Below, piece after piece: positions 39,074 to 50,000 of a DNA stretch of 64,000 bases (the first letter of the stretch is position 1; every line of letters starts with the position of its first letter). The stretch comes from Zoroaster sp. YZ-2022 (lineage: Eukaryota; Echinodermata; Asteroidea; Forcipulatida; Zoroasteridae). Position numbers and translations under genes: made by a program. The DNA is taken from positions 11,907,716 to 11,971,715 of the forward strand of contig CM055823.1 of the NCBI GenBank assembly GCA_029582265.1. Direction: 5' to 3'. The notes under the pieces were generated by a model that saw nothing but the letters and a program-made list of their open reading frames with translations, made no database searches and was not told where the DNA came from.

Positions 39074-40048
39074 GGGCCGAATAAATAAAAAGTAGCATTT
39101 GCTTTTTCTAGGCTTTTTCTTGAATATTTATAAATAAAACTAAGTAATTGCTCATAAGCAAAAGCTTCTGCTTATAAGCAGAAGCACAAGCTCGTTTCTT
39201 GTAAGCAAATGCTTTACAAATTAGCAAATGCTTGAAAACATATAAATAAAATCTATCTTTTACTTGTAACCAGAAGCATTTGCTCGTAGTTTTGCAAGCT
39301 CCTCCATACCAGCTTGATCTTTTACTCACGCCTTCAATGCTTAACTGTGAGCACCATGTTCATGCATGTAAGAGAAGGTCCTAAGGTGTATAAGAACAAG
39401 ATTAATCGTGCTGAGACATCTCCTGGCACCTATCGAAAATTGTTTCGATTTGATAAGGAAAATGTTGAGTGGCTTGCACAAACATTTCTGCCCGAAAGGC
39501 ATGAGACACATGGTGGAAGCTTGTCACCAGTGGAGCGCATGGAGACAACTTTGCGTTATTTAGCAGATCCAGGCTACCAGACCTCAGTAGCAGAGGTGAT
39601 GGGGATTAACCCAGCCCACTGTAAGTACATACGTTGCAAGTACTTTGGACCGCATATCTGCCCAACGCCCAACATGGATAAAATTTCCTGTGTCTAATGC
39701 TGATCTGACGGACCCAAAGCAATGGTGGGCTGATAAGCTCGGTTTTCCCTTTACGCTTGGGGCCATCGACTGCACTCATGTACGTATTGATAAGCCAAGT
39801 GGACAGTTCGGGGATGAATTCATAAATCGCAAGAACTTTCCTTCATTCAATCCTTCGGAATGAATGCCGCTATTGTTGTTGACCTAAGCATTTGCTAGGC
39901 AAGATAAAGAAAAAGCTATTAGTCAAAGCAAATTATTATTTATACGTTTTTAAGCAATTGCTTTTGCTTTTGCTTCTGCTTGGTAAGCAATTGCTTTTTC
40001 TAGGTGCTTCTTCTTGTAAGCAAATGCTACTTTTTATTTATTCGGCCC
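39074..40048 (+). mobile_element. PIF/Harbinger element with 31-bp perfect terminal inverted repeats
   Basis: The left end begins GGGCCGAATAAATAAAAAG and continues AGCATTTGCTT; the right end is its exact reverse complement over about 31 bp. Many subterminal AAGCAATTGCTT-like and AAGCAAATGC motifs follow inside both ends. It sits inside a copy of a roughly 140-bp tandem repeat, interrupting the phrase gtacaatggt. A clean 3-bp target duplication could not be assigned. It carries a truncated transposase. Confidence 0.8.
39364..39863 (+). pseudogene. HARBI1-like transposase fragment, frameshifted and truncated
   Basis: One frame gives FRFDKENVEWLAQTFLPE, then LSPVERMETTLRYLADPGYQ and TSVAEVMGIN, the N-terminal helix-turn-helix part of PIF/Harbinger nucleases. 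Near 39640 the homology moves to another frame: AQRPTWIKFPVSN, WWADKLGFPFTLGAIDCTHV and FGDEFINRKNFPSFN. GAIDCTH holds the first Asp of the DDE triad. The rest of the catalytic domain is absent, since the sequence breaks off at a stop at 39863 before the second Asp and the Glu. The relic is therefore inactive. The family assignment is firm, based on the GAIDCTH, GDE and NRK landmarks. Confidence 0.85.
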
Positions 40049-40542
40049 ATTGGTACAAAAATTGTGAATTTACCTCTTGTGGTTGTTGAGATATGATTTT
40101 TTTTTAATATTCAACTTTGACTTCCGGTTTGGACAGGAAGTTAGGTCATACTGGGGTCATCTTTTTGTAAATATTTTTTGACAATTAACGATCTGTACAA
40201 TGTACAAAAATTGTGAATTTACCTCTTGTGGTTGTTGAGATATGATTTTTTTAAATATTAAACTTTGACTTCCGGTTTGGACAGGAAGTAAGGTCAAATT
40301 GGGGTCACCTTTGTGTAAATATTTTTCGACAATTAACAATCTATACAATGGTGCAAAAAATGTCAATTTACCTCTTGTGGTTGTTGAGATATGATTTTTT
40401 TAAATATTAAACTTTGATTTATCGTAATTCGATATCTGATGACCTCATCATGACGTCACAACTCATCGACGTGTTATGTTCTAAGTATATGCCAAGTTTG
40501 AAGTTCATAAGTTTTGGGGGTTTTTTTGTAGACAATCGATCA

Positions 40543-41129
40543 GAAGAAGAAGAAGAAGAAGAAGAAGAAGAAGAAGAAGAAGAAGAAGAAGAAGAAGAAG
40601 AAGAAGAAGAAGAAGAAGAAGAAGAAGAAGAAGAAGAAGAAGAAGAAGAAGAAGAAGAAGAAGAAGAAGAAGAAGAAGAAGAAGAAGAAGAAGAAGAAGA
40701 AGAAGAAGAAGAAGAAGAAGAAGAAGAAGAAGAAGAAGAAGAAGAAGAAGAAGAAGAAGAAGAAGAAGAAGAAGAAGAAGAAGAAGAAGAAGAAGAAGAA
40801 GAAGAAGAAGAAGAAGAAGAAGAAGAAGAAGAAGAAGAAGAAGAAGAAGAAGAAGAAGAAGAAGAAGAAGAAGAAGAAGAAGAAGAAGAAGAAGAAGAAG
40901 AAGAAGAAGAAGAAGAAGAAGAAGAAGAAGAAGAAGAAGAAGAAGAAGAAGAAGAAGAAGAAGAAGAAGAAGAAGAAGAAGAAGAAGAAGAAGAAGAAGA
41001 AGAAGAAGAAGAAGAAGAAGAAGAAGAAGAAGAAGAAGAAGAAGAAGAAGAAGAAGAAGAAGAAGAAGAAGAAGAAGAAGAAGAAGAAGAAGAAGAAGAA
41101 GAAGAAGAAGAAGAAGAAGAAGAAGAAGA
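40543..41129 (+). repeat. Uninterrupted (GAA)n microsatellite, about 195 copies
   Basis: 587 bp of pure GAA/TTC triplets with no interruption seen. All three open frames (poly-Glu on plus; poly-Leu and poly-Phe on minus) are artefacts. GAA/TTC tracts this long can form triplex DNA. Confidence 0.97.
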
Positions 41130-41537
41130 GGTGTTTCGGGAACATAACCGAACACCTATATATAAGCCCTATACTGATTTTGTACTTAAAGATGGACTTC
41201 AACGGAATATATTACAGTGTTTTGATGCTGTTAGGCTTACAAGAAGTGTGTAATGATTACTTCTATATGATTAAAATTCGATTAAAATTCAAATAAAGTA
41301 ATTTCTTAATGTAAAAAAAAATTCATTTTGATCAGCATTTCACTATCTAGAAAAGTCGTGTTTCGCAAAAAGCCCGAACTCATGAATAATTCATATCGTA
41401 GTTGTGACGTACAATCAAGGACTGGCATTCGCTGCTTATGCCCACATGTCATGAGTGTTCCCCAGCAAAGTGCATTAAAAGCGACGTACGAAGCGAAAGC
41501 AAGCCTGAGAGGACGACGAACTCCCAGTCGTACTCAC

Positions 41538-41829
41538 TTGCCTTCTCTCGATATTTGACGCTTTCAAAGTTGGAACAGAGCCTTGCTTCAAACGATATTT
41601 GGTATCCAAACCAAAACTTTCTTTCACTTGACTGGAAGAATCTCTACAGTCGCCCGTAAAATGGGCTGAACAAATCAACGACCATTTTGTCAACGTGAAA
41701 TCCTTTCGTGTATTGTTCACGAACTTCACCCACTCCTTGGAAGCCGGATTCCTGGAAATCGGAAAAACTAACCTCTGGATTCTTGGTGGCACTTCTTGTA
41801 CATCCACCAACAACACATGTGCTAGGCAT
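41538..41829 (-). pseudogene. THAP zinc-finger exon, frameshifted
   Basis: Reading from an ATG at 41829, the frame gives MPSTCVVGGCTRSATKNPEV, with the first Cys pair of a THAP (C2CH) DNA-binding domain. Near 41768 the homology moves to another frame, with SRNPASKEWVKFVNNTRKDF and then CSAHF (the second Cys and His ligands) and the SVPTL segment that matches the AVPTIF box closing THAP domains. The coding part ends at GGCAA|gtgagt, a good donor, so this is the THAP exon of a multi-exon gene or of a P-element-like transposase gene. The one-base frame change would abolish the domain unless it is a sequencing error. The CpG-rich sequence upstream (to about 42060) may be its promoter. No partner exon was found. 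Confidence 0.65.
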
Positions 41830-42189
41830 TATGCCGTCTTACACAAAATCGTCAAAGCGGAAAAATCATGTGTATCAGCTTCGAGCAAGTAAAATCCCCA
41901 TTGCCAAACACAAAGACAAAACGGCTTCCTTTATTTATGCCCCAGATAGTACGTCACACTTACGCTGGTTTACGTGGCGCTGGTATTTCACCGTTCATTT
42001 CGTATTGTATTTCTATGGGCCTTTGCTGGGAACCATGAAAGCGCCAAGAGCCAACGAAGTAGAAAAACCACTCGCTCAGAAATCTAAGAAGGGGGGCTAT
42101 TTTTTACAATCAAAATTAAACAAAATAACGGGGAATAAAACCATCGTATTGATAATGAAATAATAACTAAACACAACATAAACAAGACT

Positions 42190-42347
42190 CAGGTAAAACT
42201 TGTAGCTTTGCATGGTGAGGATGATAAGTAAGACTAATTGCGGTGACACCATGTGGAATCTCAATTGAGTAGTAATTAGTTCTGAAAAGAACTGGGGGTA
42301 CAACTCGACGTTTCGATCAGTATGCTCTGATCGTCCTCAGGAGACGA
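42190..42347 (-). repeat. Dispersed cgaaacgtcgag repeat, longest copy
   Basis: Includes the extra flank aggtaaaacttgtagctttg, catggtgaggatgataagta, which also follows the palindrome at 25989. It then carries the family core, ending cgatcagtatgctctgatcg, tcctcaggag. Confidence 0.8.
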
Positions 42348-42425
42348 TTTAGTGTACGAGCTCTCGTTGAAGTCCATCTTTAATACTTGTTTATGTACAA
42401 AGTCTATTCCAAAGGAGGATGAGGA

Positions 42426-43076
42426 TTAACCCTCCTACTCTAGGTGCACTTTAGTGGGAAGTTACTATAGTGGTCAAAACCAGTCAATTGACCGTTTTTG
42501 ACTGTTGAATCAACTGTGCACACATGGGCACTGGTGACTTGTTTTGACCATTTAGGTAACTGCCACACACTGTGCTATGACTGCTGGTGACTGATAAGAT
42601 CATTATCAGCTTCTGGGGATCACTGACTTGTTTTGACTGAACAAACAATGATAGGGTGCTGGAGGCTGACAGTTGTTGACTGATAAATCAATGCAGGGAC
42701 ACTTAGGCTAGGAGTCAATGACTTGTTTTGACTGATAAATTAATTTCTTTTGACCAAAGTGCTTATATCAGTCCAAAACGTTGACTCATTTTGACGACCA
42801 TCCACATTACATGTACCAATTAAAAACAGTCACCTCATTTTGTCCAAAGTGCCTTTACCAGTCGAAAATGGTCGACTCATATTGACCACCTTCAACATTG
42901 CATGATAATGCTTTTACCACTACCAGTCAAAAACAGTCGACTGTTTTTGACTGATTGATGTACTTGCTACACATTAGGTTTGACAGTGTTTGACCAGTAA
43001 GTGCTGTAGATATACACTGGCATGAACTTTGAAATTTTGACTGATTTTGACCCTTGTAGTAGTAGGAGGGTTTTAA
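42426..43076. mobile_element. TTAA-type MITE (CCCTCCTACT ends) with TTTTGACTG repeats
   Basis: The left end is TTAA|CCCTCCTACT and the right end AGTAGGAGGG|TTTTAA. The interior repeats gtcaaaa/ttttgac blocks (cagtcgactgtttttgactg type) many times on both strands. Confidence 0.7.
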
Positions 43077-43079
43077 ACC

Positions 43080-44230
43080 ACTTCAAGCTTGTTCCCATGT
43101 AAGTGTACAGTACATTGTGGACTCTACAAGGATCCTTGTAACAAGCATAATGAATTAACATTAACATTATAAAGAATGCAACATTCATTAGTGTACAACA
43201 ACATATGTACATGTATGTGTTGTGTAATTTATAGGCCTGCTGTCCACTAACAATTTAATACTGTCGTTTATATCTAGTGCCTTTTCCAAAGTACATGTAA
43301 AATCACACCTTGATACTTTGATAATTGCCGGACATCATAACTGACACTGAATCATTTATCTTGGAGCCTATGTCCCATGTTTGCAATATTTAATACAGCC
43401 ATCCTGATATACTTACATGCAATATTAATGAAATATTAATGTCCTTAGAATCTTCAGCTAAATCTGGGATATCTTTTAATGCTACAGTATGGTATGTTCC
43501 TGCCATGATTTTACAGCTTGAGTAAAAACACTTGCCATAATCACACTACATGTATATACTATAGCTGACAGGTGCATAAAAGCGTGTATAATGTTCATCA
43601 ACTGTCCTGACAAATATGCAGCCCTGACTTGTCAGATTGTTGATATAATTCCCATGCTCTAATAGCATACCTTAAGTCAATACTAATTCTTTGAAACACA
43701 TTCATATTTCATACTGATTATTGTTGCAAAGGCCAGGACACAATTCGAACTTAACTGAGGTGCATGTACATGTACGTACTGCACTTTTAAATTGACATTA
43801 TATGAACATATCATGTACATATTATGCCAATTAGTGACTTTTTGTAAATAACATTTGTTTTCATATAAATTGCATTTTAAATCAAGAATACTTCACACTG
43901 AATTTCTCAGGATATATTACATGAATGTTGATCAGTGGTCATTCAATTTCTTACTATACTACAATTTCTTACTTACTATAGTGTAAACATTTACAATGTA
44001 CCGTAGTACTGTCTAAATACATTCATACTACACAAATCACTTTATGAGAAATCAAGCCATCTGTAAAAATAAATCTGTGAAAGTTTCAGCTAAATCAGTC
44101 TGCTAAATGTGTAACCATGAAGAAAGGAATCCTGCCTCTCTGTATGTACAGTACGTGTACCTGTAACTAGGCTTTTCACACTATCAACTTTGAATCTTTG
44201 TCAAAATCTACACGGTCTGTGCCACATGTA
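43080..44230. other. No supported feature
   Basis: AT-rich sequence with scattered tacatgta motifs. Confidence 0.4.
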
Positions 44231-44445
44231 GGGCTGTACATTGTCGGTTATTTCGGGAACCGGATACCCGAAATTGGAAATCTTCAGATACCCGGGTACC
44301 GTTTTGTAAAAACACATAAATACTCCCGAATGTATAAAATAACCAATATGAACACAAAGTTTCTCTTGTTTTATTAGACTAATAATAAATGTGGACTTAC
44401 TGTAATAATTTCTCATCTCTATATTAAAAAGACTCGTAGCATCCC

Positions 44446-44928
44446 TAGGGCTGTGCGTTTTTGGATATTTTTGGAACCAGATATCCGAAATCAAGAAACT
44501 TTGGATACCCGGATTACCAGATACCCGTTTTAATTTTCAATTTCAACAACACTTTTTTATTAATAGCGCAACAATTAATGTGGATGTTCCCTATAATAAT
44601 ATCCCCTCTATTAACAGCTCATGGCACACACACTCCCAGTGCAGACATACATGTAAAGTATACACTTATCCACTAACTGCAAACAACCTAGGCAAACATT
44701 CACACTAGTGTAATCTCTTGAATCTCTTCTTGACAAAATAAAATTGTTAAAGTGTAAACATTACATTATTCAAGAGTCCCAGATTTCTGTTGGCACCGCT
44801 CAAATGTTAAGGCCAAATTTTAAAAAGTCATTTACGGGTAATTGGAACAGAAAATGGCACCAGGTAAAGGTACCGAAAAATGGAACCAGGTTTCGGTCGG
44901 GTATCTGGATACCCAGCACAGCCTTATA
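44446..44928. mobile_element. Inner hAT-like MITE with 8-bp target duplication
   Basis: TAGGGCTGTGC and GCACAGCC(T)TA are the inverted ends, and AGCATCCC is present on both sides (44438-44445, 44929-44936). The interior contains gatatccgaaatc, cggataccagatacccg-like and ggtatctggatacccag motifs. Confidence 0.75.
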
Positions 44929-44936
44929 AGCATCCC

Positions 44937-45329
44937 CATTCCCATCCCCATCTCTTGCTTCATTTAAAACTGCTCTCAAAACTCATTTGATGAAAATTAA
45001 TGTATAATTTACTTATGTTTAACTATTGACTTTTATGATGATGTATTTATACCTTTTGTTTTTGTTTAATATGTGAAGAGCATCGCTTCGGTGTTTACAT
45101 TTTTTTGCAAATCAACCTTGTTTGCATGGTTGTGTATGCAGGGTTTTTCCTTGTTGTCAGAATATCATCCTTGCCTAGCATATCCTGACCAGGGCCAGTC
45201 AGCCTTATTACAATCATTGTTCCTTGTAATTTTATATTGCATTGTTCTTACCATGTATTTTGTTTTATTGTTTACACTGATGTGTCACTGCGCCATGAGC
45301 GTCTCTTTTGACGGATACCGGCGCATTAC
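44937..45329 (+). mobile_element. LINE 3'-end fragment
   Basis: Upstream of the hexanucleotide, a short open piece SLASFKTALKTHLM matches the end of many LINE reverse-transcriptase ORFs (FKTALKTHL). The 3' part ends with ccggcgcattacaaat just before the simple repeat, typical of LINE tails in marine invertebrates. Frame and boundaries are uncertain. Confidence 0.5.
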
Positions 45330-45440
45330 AAATGATTATCATTATCATTATCATTATCATTATCATTATCATTATCATTATCATTATCATTATCATTATC
45401 ATTATCATTATCATTATCATTATCATTATCATTATCATTA
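45330..45440. repeat. (ATTATC)n microsatellite at a LINE 3' tail
   Basis: About 18 perfect hexanucleotide copies follow ccggcgcattacaaatg. The ORFs of alternating His-Tyr or of Ile are artefacts. Confidence 0.95.
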
Positions 45441-45920
45441 TTCCCTACACACCTTTTCTGTGGCTTAAATGCTTAATCAAAATTTTACAAAGTCGTTTAC
45501 GGGTACAATGTAATTGGAACCAAAAAAACTGTAATGACAGTTTCAGTCAGGTATCCGGATACCCAAATACCCAGCACAGCCTTTGGTGTCACAAGTGCTA
45601 AAGTACTAGAAAACATGTGCCCACAATTCACTCTGCGCACATTCAACACCAGCATTGTGTGAGGATAGTTAAATGCAACATGCTTAAAAACTTATCTGTG
45701 AAGATTTCAGCTCAAATGGCCTGCACATTTTCTTTTAAGTTGGTAAAATTAAAAAGAAATGAAAGTAATAAAATGATCATTTTTTATCTCTACAATTCAA
45801 TTAGTATTAAAGTAACTCAAACAGAATCTTCAGGATTCGGAATCAGTCAACATTTTGTGATACACATGTATGTATTCCAAGGTACATCATATGTATACCA
45901 TGTGCAGTGGTACATGTATA

Positions 45921-46280
45921 GTAATAATAATAATAATAATGTGTGGACTTATATAGCGCACGTATCCACCAACTGAGTGGTGCTCAAGGCACATATTATT
46001 ACCCCTGCTCATAAGGCTCATAAGGCTCATAAATCATTCCTGAAACCATCTCAGCTCCCTGGGGAGTATACAGCTCAATTGCTGCCATTACAGCGCATAT
46101 AGGGCTAATCAACCAAGTCTGCCCTCACAGGTACCCATTTAACCCCTGGGTGGAGAGAAGCAATTATGGTTAAGTGTCTTGCTCAAGGACACAAGTGTCA
46201 CGGCCGGGATTCGAACCCACATTCTGCTGCTAACACCAGAACTTGAGTCCGGTAAGCTAGACCGCTCGGCCACGACACTC
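45921..46280 (-). mobile_element. tRNA-Leu-derived SINE, full length, minus strand
   Basis: Reverse complement of the 19.1-kb SINE: (ATT)n tail first, then the gtatacagctcaattgctgc body, gattcgaacccac B box, acttgagtccgg anticodon-arm remnant and gaccgctcggccacg A box. Identity to the plus-strand copy is high by eye. A target duplication was not clear. Confidence 0.9.
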
Positions 46281-46335
46281 CACATAGTGCACTTAAATGC
46301 CGAACACTGATCAAACCTGCTAATGTGTAGTACCG

Positions 46336-46545
46336 TACAGGTCAAAATGAGTCGACCGTTTTTGACTGGTAAAAGCATTGTCTGGTATTGTTCAGGGTGG
46401 TCAAAATGACAGTAAAAAACAGTCTAAAATGCCCCTGTGTGCACATTTGGGTCAACAGTCAAAACAGGCAGTTGACTGATTTTGACCACTATACAATGTA
46501 GCTACTTGCCACTAAAGTGCAGCTATAGTAGGAGGTGCTTTCAGG
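46336..46545. mobile_element. Partial copy of the TTTTGACTG-repeat MITE
   Basis: It shares aatgagtcgaccgtttttga, cagttgactgattttgacca and ccactaaagtgcagctatag with the element at 42.4 kb, and ends ctatagtaggagg. The left end is missing beside the SINE. Confidence 0.65.
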
Positions 46546-46884
46546 AAAACATTTTGTTTGAAATGACCAATTGATATTCTCCGTACTCATTGTAGCCTAG
46601 CAGTATGCAGCATCCTATCAACCAAATCAGGGCACATTTCAGCGACATTACATAAATTGTGTGTGTGTACAAAACCTAATCAAAAGTTAGTAAACAAGTA
46701 TTGGAGTCAATAGAGCATGCTAACCAACGATACGCTATATGACAGCAGCTGATTGCATGATTGTTACTGAGGATATGCCCTCAATAGGTTATGCACGGAA
46801 CAGATAGTGTTTTACATGGCTTTTAATGTTCTGTCCCCAACAAAATGAAATATATACAATGTATACAGTACATGTACGTGTACA

Positions 46885-47225
46885 TGACGTGTATAGTGCA
46901 TTACTGTACACTGTACATGACGTGTATAGTGCATTACTGTACACTGTACATGACGTGTATAGTGCATTACTGTACACTGTACATGACGTGTATAGTGCAT
47001 TACTGTATACACTGTACATGACGTGTATAGTGCATTACTGTACACTGTACATGACGTGTATAGTGCATTACTGTACACTGTACACTGTACATGATGTGTA
47101 CATGTATAGTGCATTACTGTACACTGTACATGATGTGTACATGTATAGTGCATTACTGTACACTGTACATGACGTATATAGTGCATTACTGTACACTGTA
47201 CATGACGAGTGCATTACTGTACACT
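46885..47225. repeat. 33-bp minisatellite, about 10 units
   Basis: The unit gtgtatagtgcattactgta followed by cactgtacatgac repeats with small insertions (tacatgt, cactgta). Overlapping ORFs on both strands are artefacts. Confidence 0.92.
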
Positions 47226-47749
47226 GTACAATTTGATCGAGTAAACTGCACTGTACAATTTGGTAAACTGCACATAGGGCAACTGAGTTAATGAAACTTC
47301 TTACATTTAATATCTCCTTACATACATGTAAACATTGCCAATTACATATTTCTTACCTTACTGACATATAATGCTGAGGTTCATGTAGTGTTTCCATGAT
47401 TCTATGATGATTTTAATCTACTACATGTATATCATACCATGATCAATCCATAGATCAATCCATAGACATAACACAATCAAAGACATACCAGGCCATGGAT
47501 GTGTCATTAGCAATAAATCACTATTGGTATGCATGCTTCTAGATTACCACAACTATTGTACTTAAAGGAATTCTCAATTATAATCAATCAAACAGATTAG
47601 TTTCTATGCATAAAATGTTATTTAGAAATTCATACTCATGAGGAATGAAAACGCAAAAAGTATACATGTACCAGGTTTGTTGTTAAACCTGATTTTTGGT
47701 AAGTGCTAACACTAGATAATATCAAGGGAATATTATAAGTTAGTTTGCT

Positions 47750-48096
47750 TTAACCCATATCCGCCTAACCATGTAAACACACAAAAGACTGTATGTGCCT
47801 AAGCCCCCCGCACAGAGATACATTGTTTTTGCACACAATCAGAAAGATTCCTTATTTAGAGAATATTACAATCACTGACACAGACACATTATATACTGAT
47901 GGAAAGAGGAGAACATGCACTTTATTATGATGTCAGACTTGTCTAATTTCATATCTATAATCATGAAATACAGTCATCGGAAAAATGTAGTAAATTGGAA
48001 TTGGACAAAAACACGGTACGGAAAATCACGTAGGTCGGCGTTTGTAGCGTTTTACATATCTACGGGTTATCACGTAGATCGGCGGATATGGGTTAA
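47750..48096. mobile_element. TTAA-flanked MITE with 16-bp inverted ends
   Basis: TTAACCCATATCCGCC at the left and GGCGGATATGGGTTAA at the right are exact inverses. The sequence just inside the right end contains a direct repeat (cacgtaggtcggcg / cacgtagatcggcg). piggyBac-like by TTAA and CCC termini (inference). Confidence 0.8.
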
Positions 48097-48209
48097 GGAG
48101 GAGGTATTAATTGTTACTTTGACAGTTGTATGTGTATACATACAGTATGCAATACACTTTAGATAAAGCTTTGTTTCACTTGAGCAACAGAATGAAGTAG
48201 TGCTGGAAT

Positions 48210-48440
48210 GGTTCACAGGTTAACCGATTAATACTGATCAACACCGATTAAAAAATACGACCAACAATTTTGGAAGAATTTGCTGTCCATTTTGTTGTTC
48301 TATTCTTTTTTGCCGTATTGGTTTTTAAACAATCATTGTAAGAAGTTTATTGATGCTTTTTTATTGAAAATGTGTACACATTGTGCCATTTGCCATCTAG
48401 TTTGTGTGACCATCAGGTGCAGACTTTCGGTTAACCAGTT
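48210..48440. repeat. Isolated copy of the ttaaacaatcattg repeat
   Basis: Shares caacaattttggaagaattt, ttttgttgttctat, aaacaatcattg and gaagtttattgatgcttttt with the 19.6-21.1-kb tandem units. Confidence 0.65.
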
Positions 48441-48449
48441 AAACGATTG

Positions 48450-49240
48450 TCAAAGATTCAGTTAAACATTTTATATTTGAGTTAAAGATATTAGCAAACT
48501 AACAAGTAACTCCAAGCACTAAAACAAAGCGAAAAAGCCCAACCCTCCTGGAAAAAAATTTAACTGCATTGTAATGCGGATTTCTTAGGTCTTGTAAGTG
48601 CAATTTTGCACAAAACAAGTGCCTGGGTATGTCATACCACATGATTATTTATGTTCATATGTTTTGTGTTGTTTCGTGAATATGGCCCCAGAGACTGAAT
48701 AATCTTGGTCTATACTACTGTTGCAATGGTCAATGACTTTTTCATGTGTGCATAATAGACTCACTGTTTGTATGTAAGATCACCATTTATTGAGTCAATC
48801 TTATATAGTATGATCAGTATCATCATGTAATATAGAATCTCATCTTGAAAATTTAATTTAAAATATTACAATTTCGTTATTTAATATTAATTGTGGAAGG
48901 CTCTCTAAAATCTTATTATCAATATTCTTGATGAAAGATGAAAAGGACTCATAAATTTTGAAATGTGTAAAAGATTGTTAAAATTTTCTCAAATAATAAT
49001 GGTCTTCATAAACATGGTGTTTATTTTTCATATTTTCAAACATTTTTCACTGCTGACCAAGTCAACTAAACAAATTATGTAGTCTTCATTCACTGGAACA
49101 TTTCCCTTTTGAGCATACATATGTACATTGCACTTTCACAAATCAATGTATGCAAAACATTGACGTCCACGGAGCAGACAGCATACAAGTAGAACAAAAA
49201 ATGACCTTGTTTGGTTTGGTTAGGTTATTTGATATTCAAC
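48450..49240. other. No supported feature
   Basis: AT-rich, no ORF or repeat recognised. Confidence 0.4.
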
Positions 49241-49245
49241 ATCTC

Positions 49246-49290
49246 CATGGGCGGATCCAGAACATTTTTTTGGGGGGGCTGAGAATCAAA
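49246..49290 (+). mobile_element. Possible hAT-like 5' end
   Basis: gggcggatccagaacatttt followed by a G run and ggctgag is a common terminus of hAT elements. No matching right end was seen. Confidence 0.3.
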
Positions 49291-49819
49291 AACTATTATT
49301 TTTCAATACTACAAAAATTACAATGAAATAATCAAAGGGAGAGAAAAACAAAGCACAGTGAGGGAGAAATGAGAGTGCGTTCTCCCCTCCCCTCCCCCTC
49401 TCTCGCCAATGATCTAAAAAAGTACAGTGGCTCACACAGTCAATAAAAACATAATGAAGACAGACAACAGAAGATGTCAGTGAACTATGATAATCCAATG
49501 AGGTCTTTGTACAATGTATAACCCTAACCCTCCAGGGTATTTTGGCTAGAAACCCTGCCAGACACATCAGATTGCATTGCTTGTCAAAGTGACTTGGCTG
49601 CAGAGTGCAACAAAGTGCAGCTGTGCATTTTGCTGCGTGTGGCAGTCAAGGGTGTATAGTGTATATCAGTGGTGGTACAAGTACCTTGCAAATTCCATCA
49701 ATATGCACCCGTAGATGCATCAAAAGTTGCTGGGAGGGTAGTAGGTTTTCTTGGTTGCTGGGAATTTAGTTGCTGGGAAGGTTTTGTTTGGCTTTGAATA
49801 TTTGAAACAAAATATCATC

Positions 49820-50000
49820 ACTGCCTGTTCTTTTTTATGTTTTCCTTTTGTTTACATTCTTTTCTGGGTTTTCTGCTATTGAACTCAAATTTTCTTTTTT
49901 TTTATGGATTTCTTCATTTTCTTCTTTTCTTCTTTATTTTCTTCTTCTTTCTTTTGTTCCTCTTATTTACATTTTGTTTCTTTTTCAAACTTTTTCTTTG
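49820..50000 (+). repeat. Polypyrimidine tract
   Basis: About 150 bp almost only of T and C on the plus strand (ttcttttcttctttattttc type). Any ORF here is Phe-rich noise. Confidence 0.8.

Larger units (their letters stand above)
38626..41157. mobile_element. Repeat element with AGGTGTTCGG ends, tandem 140-bp units and GAA tract
   Basis: It begins AGGTGTTCGG at 38626 and ends CCGAACACCT at 41157, which are inverted. Internally a unit of about 140 bp (cttccggtttggacaggaagtaaaggtc..., acaattaacgatctgtacaatgg..., atttacctcttgtgg) recurs at least five times, interrupted by the Harbinger element. Then come a non-repeated part with tgatgacctcatcatgacgtcac, the GAA tract, and a terminal hairpin (AGGTGTTTCGG / CCGAACACCT). 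A related copy at 21730-22182 ends the same way. The element class is unclear. Confidence 0.5.
44233..45581. mobile_element. Outer hAT-like element carrying a nested relative
   Basis: The left end is agggctgtacattgtcgg and the right end acccagcacagccttt, with ggatacccg/cgggtatcc motifs just inside both. The right end repeats ttacgggtacaatgtaattg, seen also in the inner copy. Flanks show only a weak possible duplication. The inner element and a LINE tail lie inside. Confidence 0.5.

Noticed and set aside
40414..41253. Poly-Glu, poly-Leu and poly-Phe ORFs
   Set aside because: Translations of the GAA/TTC microsatellite.
41708..42163. 151-codon plus-strand ORF
   Set aside because: Lies antisense to the THAP exon and its CpG-rich upstream region; no domain is seen, and its end runs up to the dispersed repeat.
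45073..45601. ORFs with His-Tyr or Ile runs
   Set aside because: Translations of the (ATTATC)n repeat next to a LINE tail.
46789..47291. Overlapping ORFs on both strands
   Set aside because: Translations of the 33-bp minisatellite.
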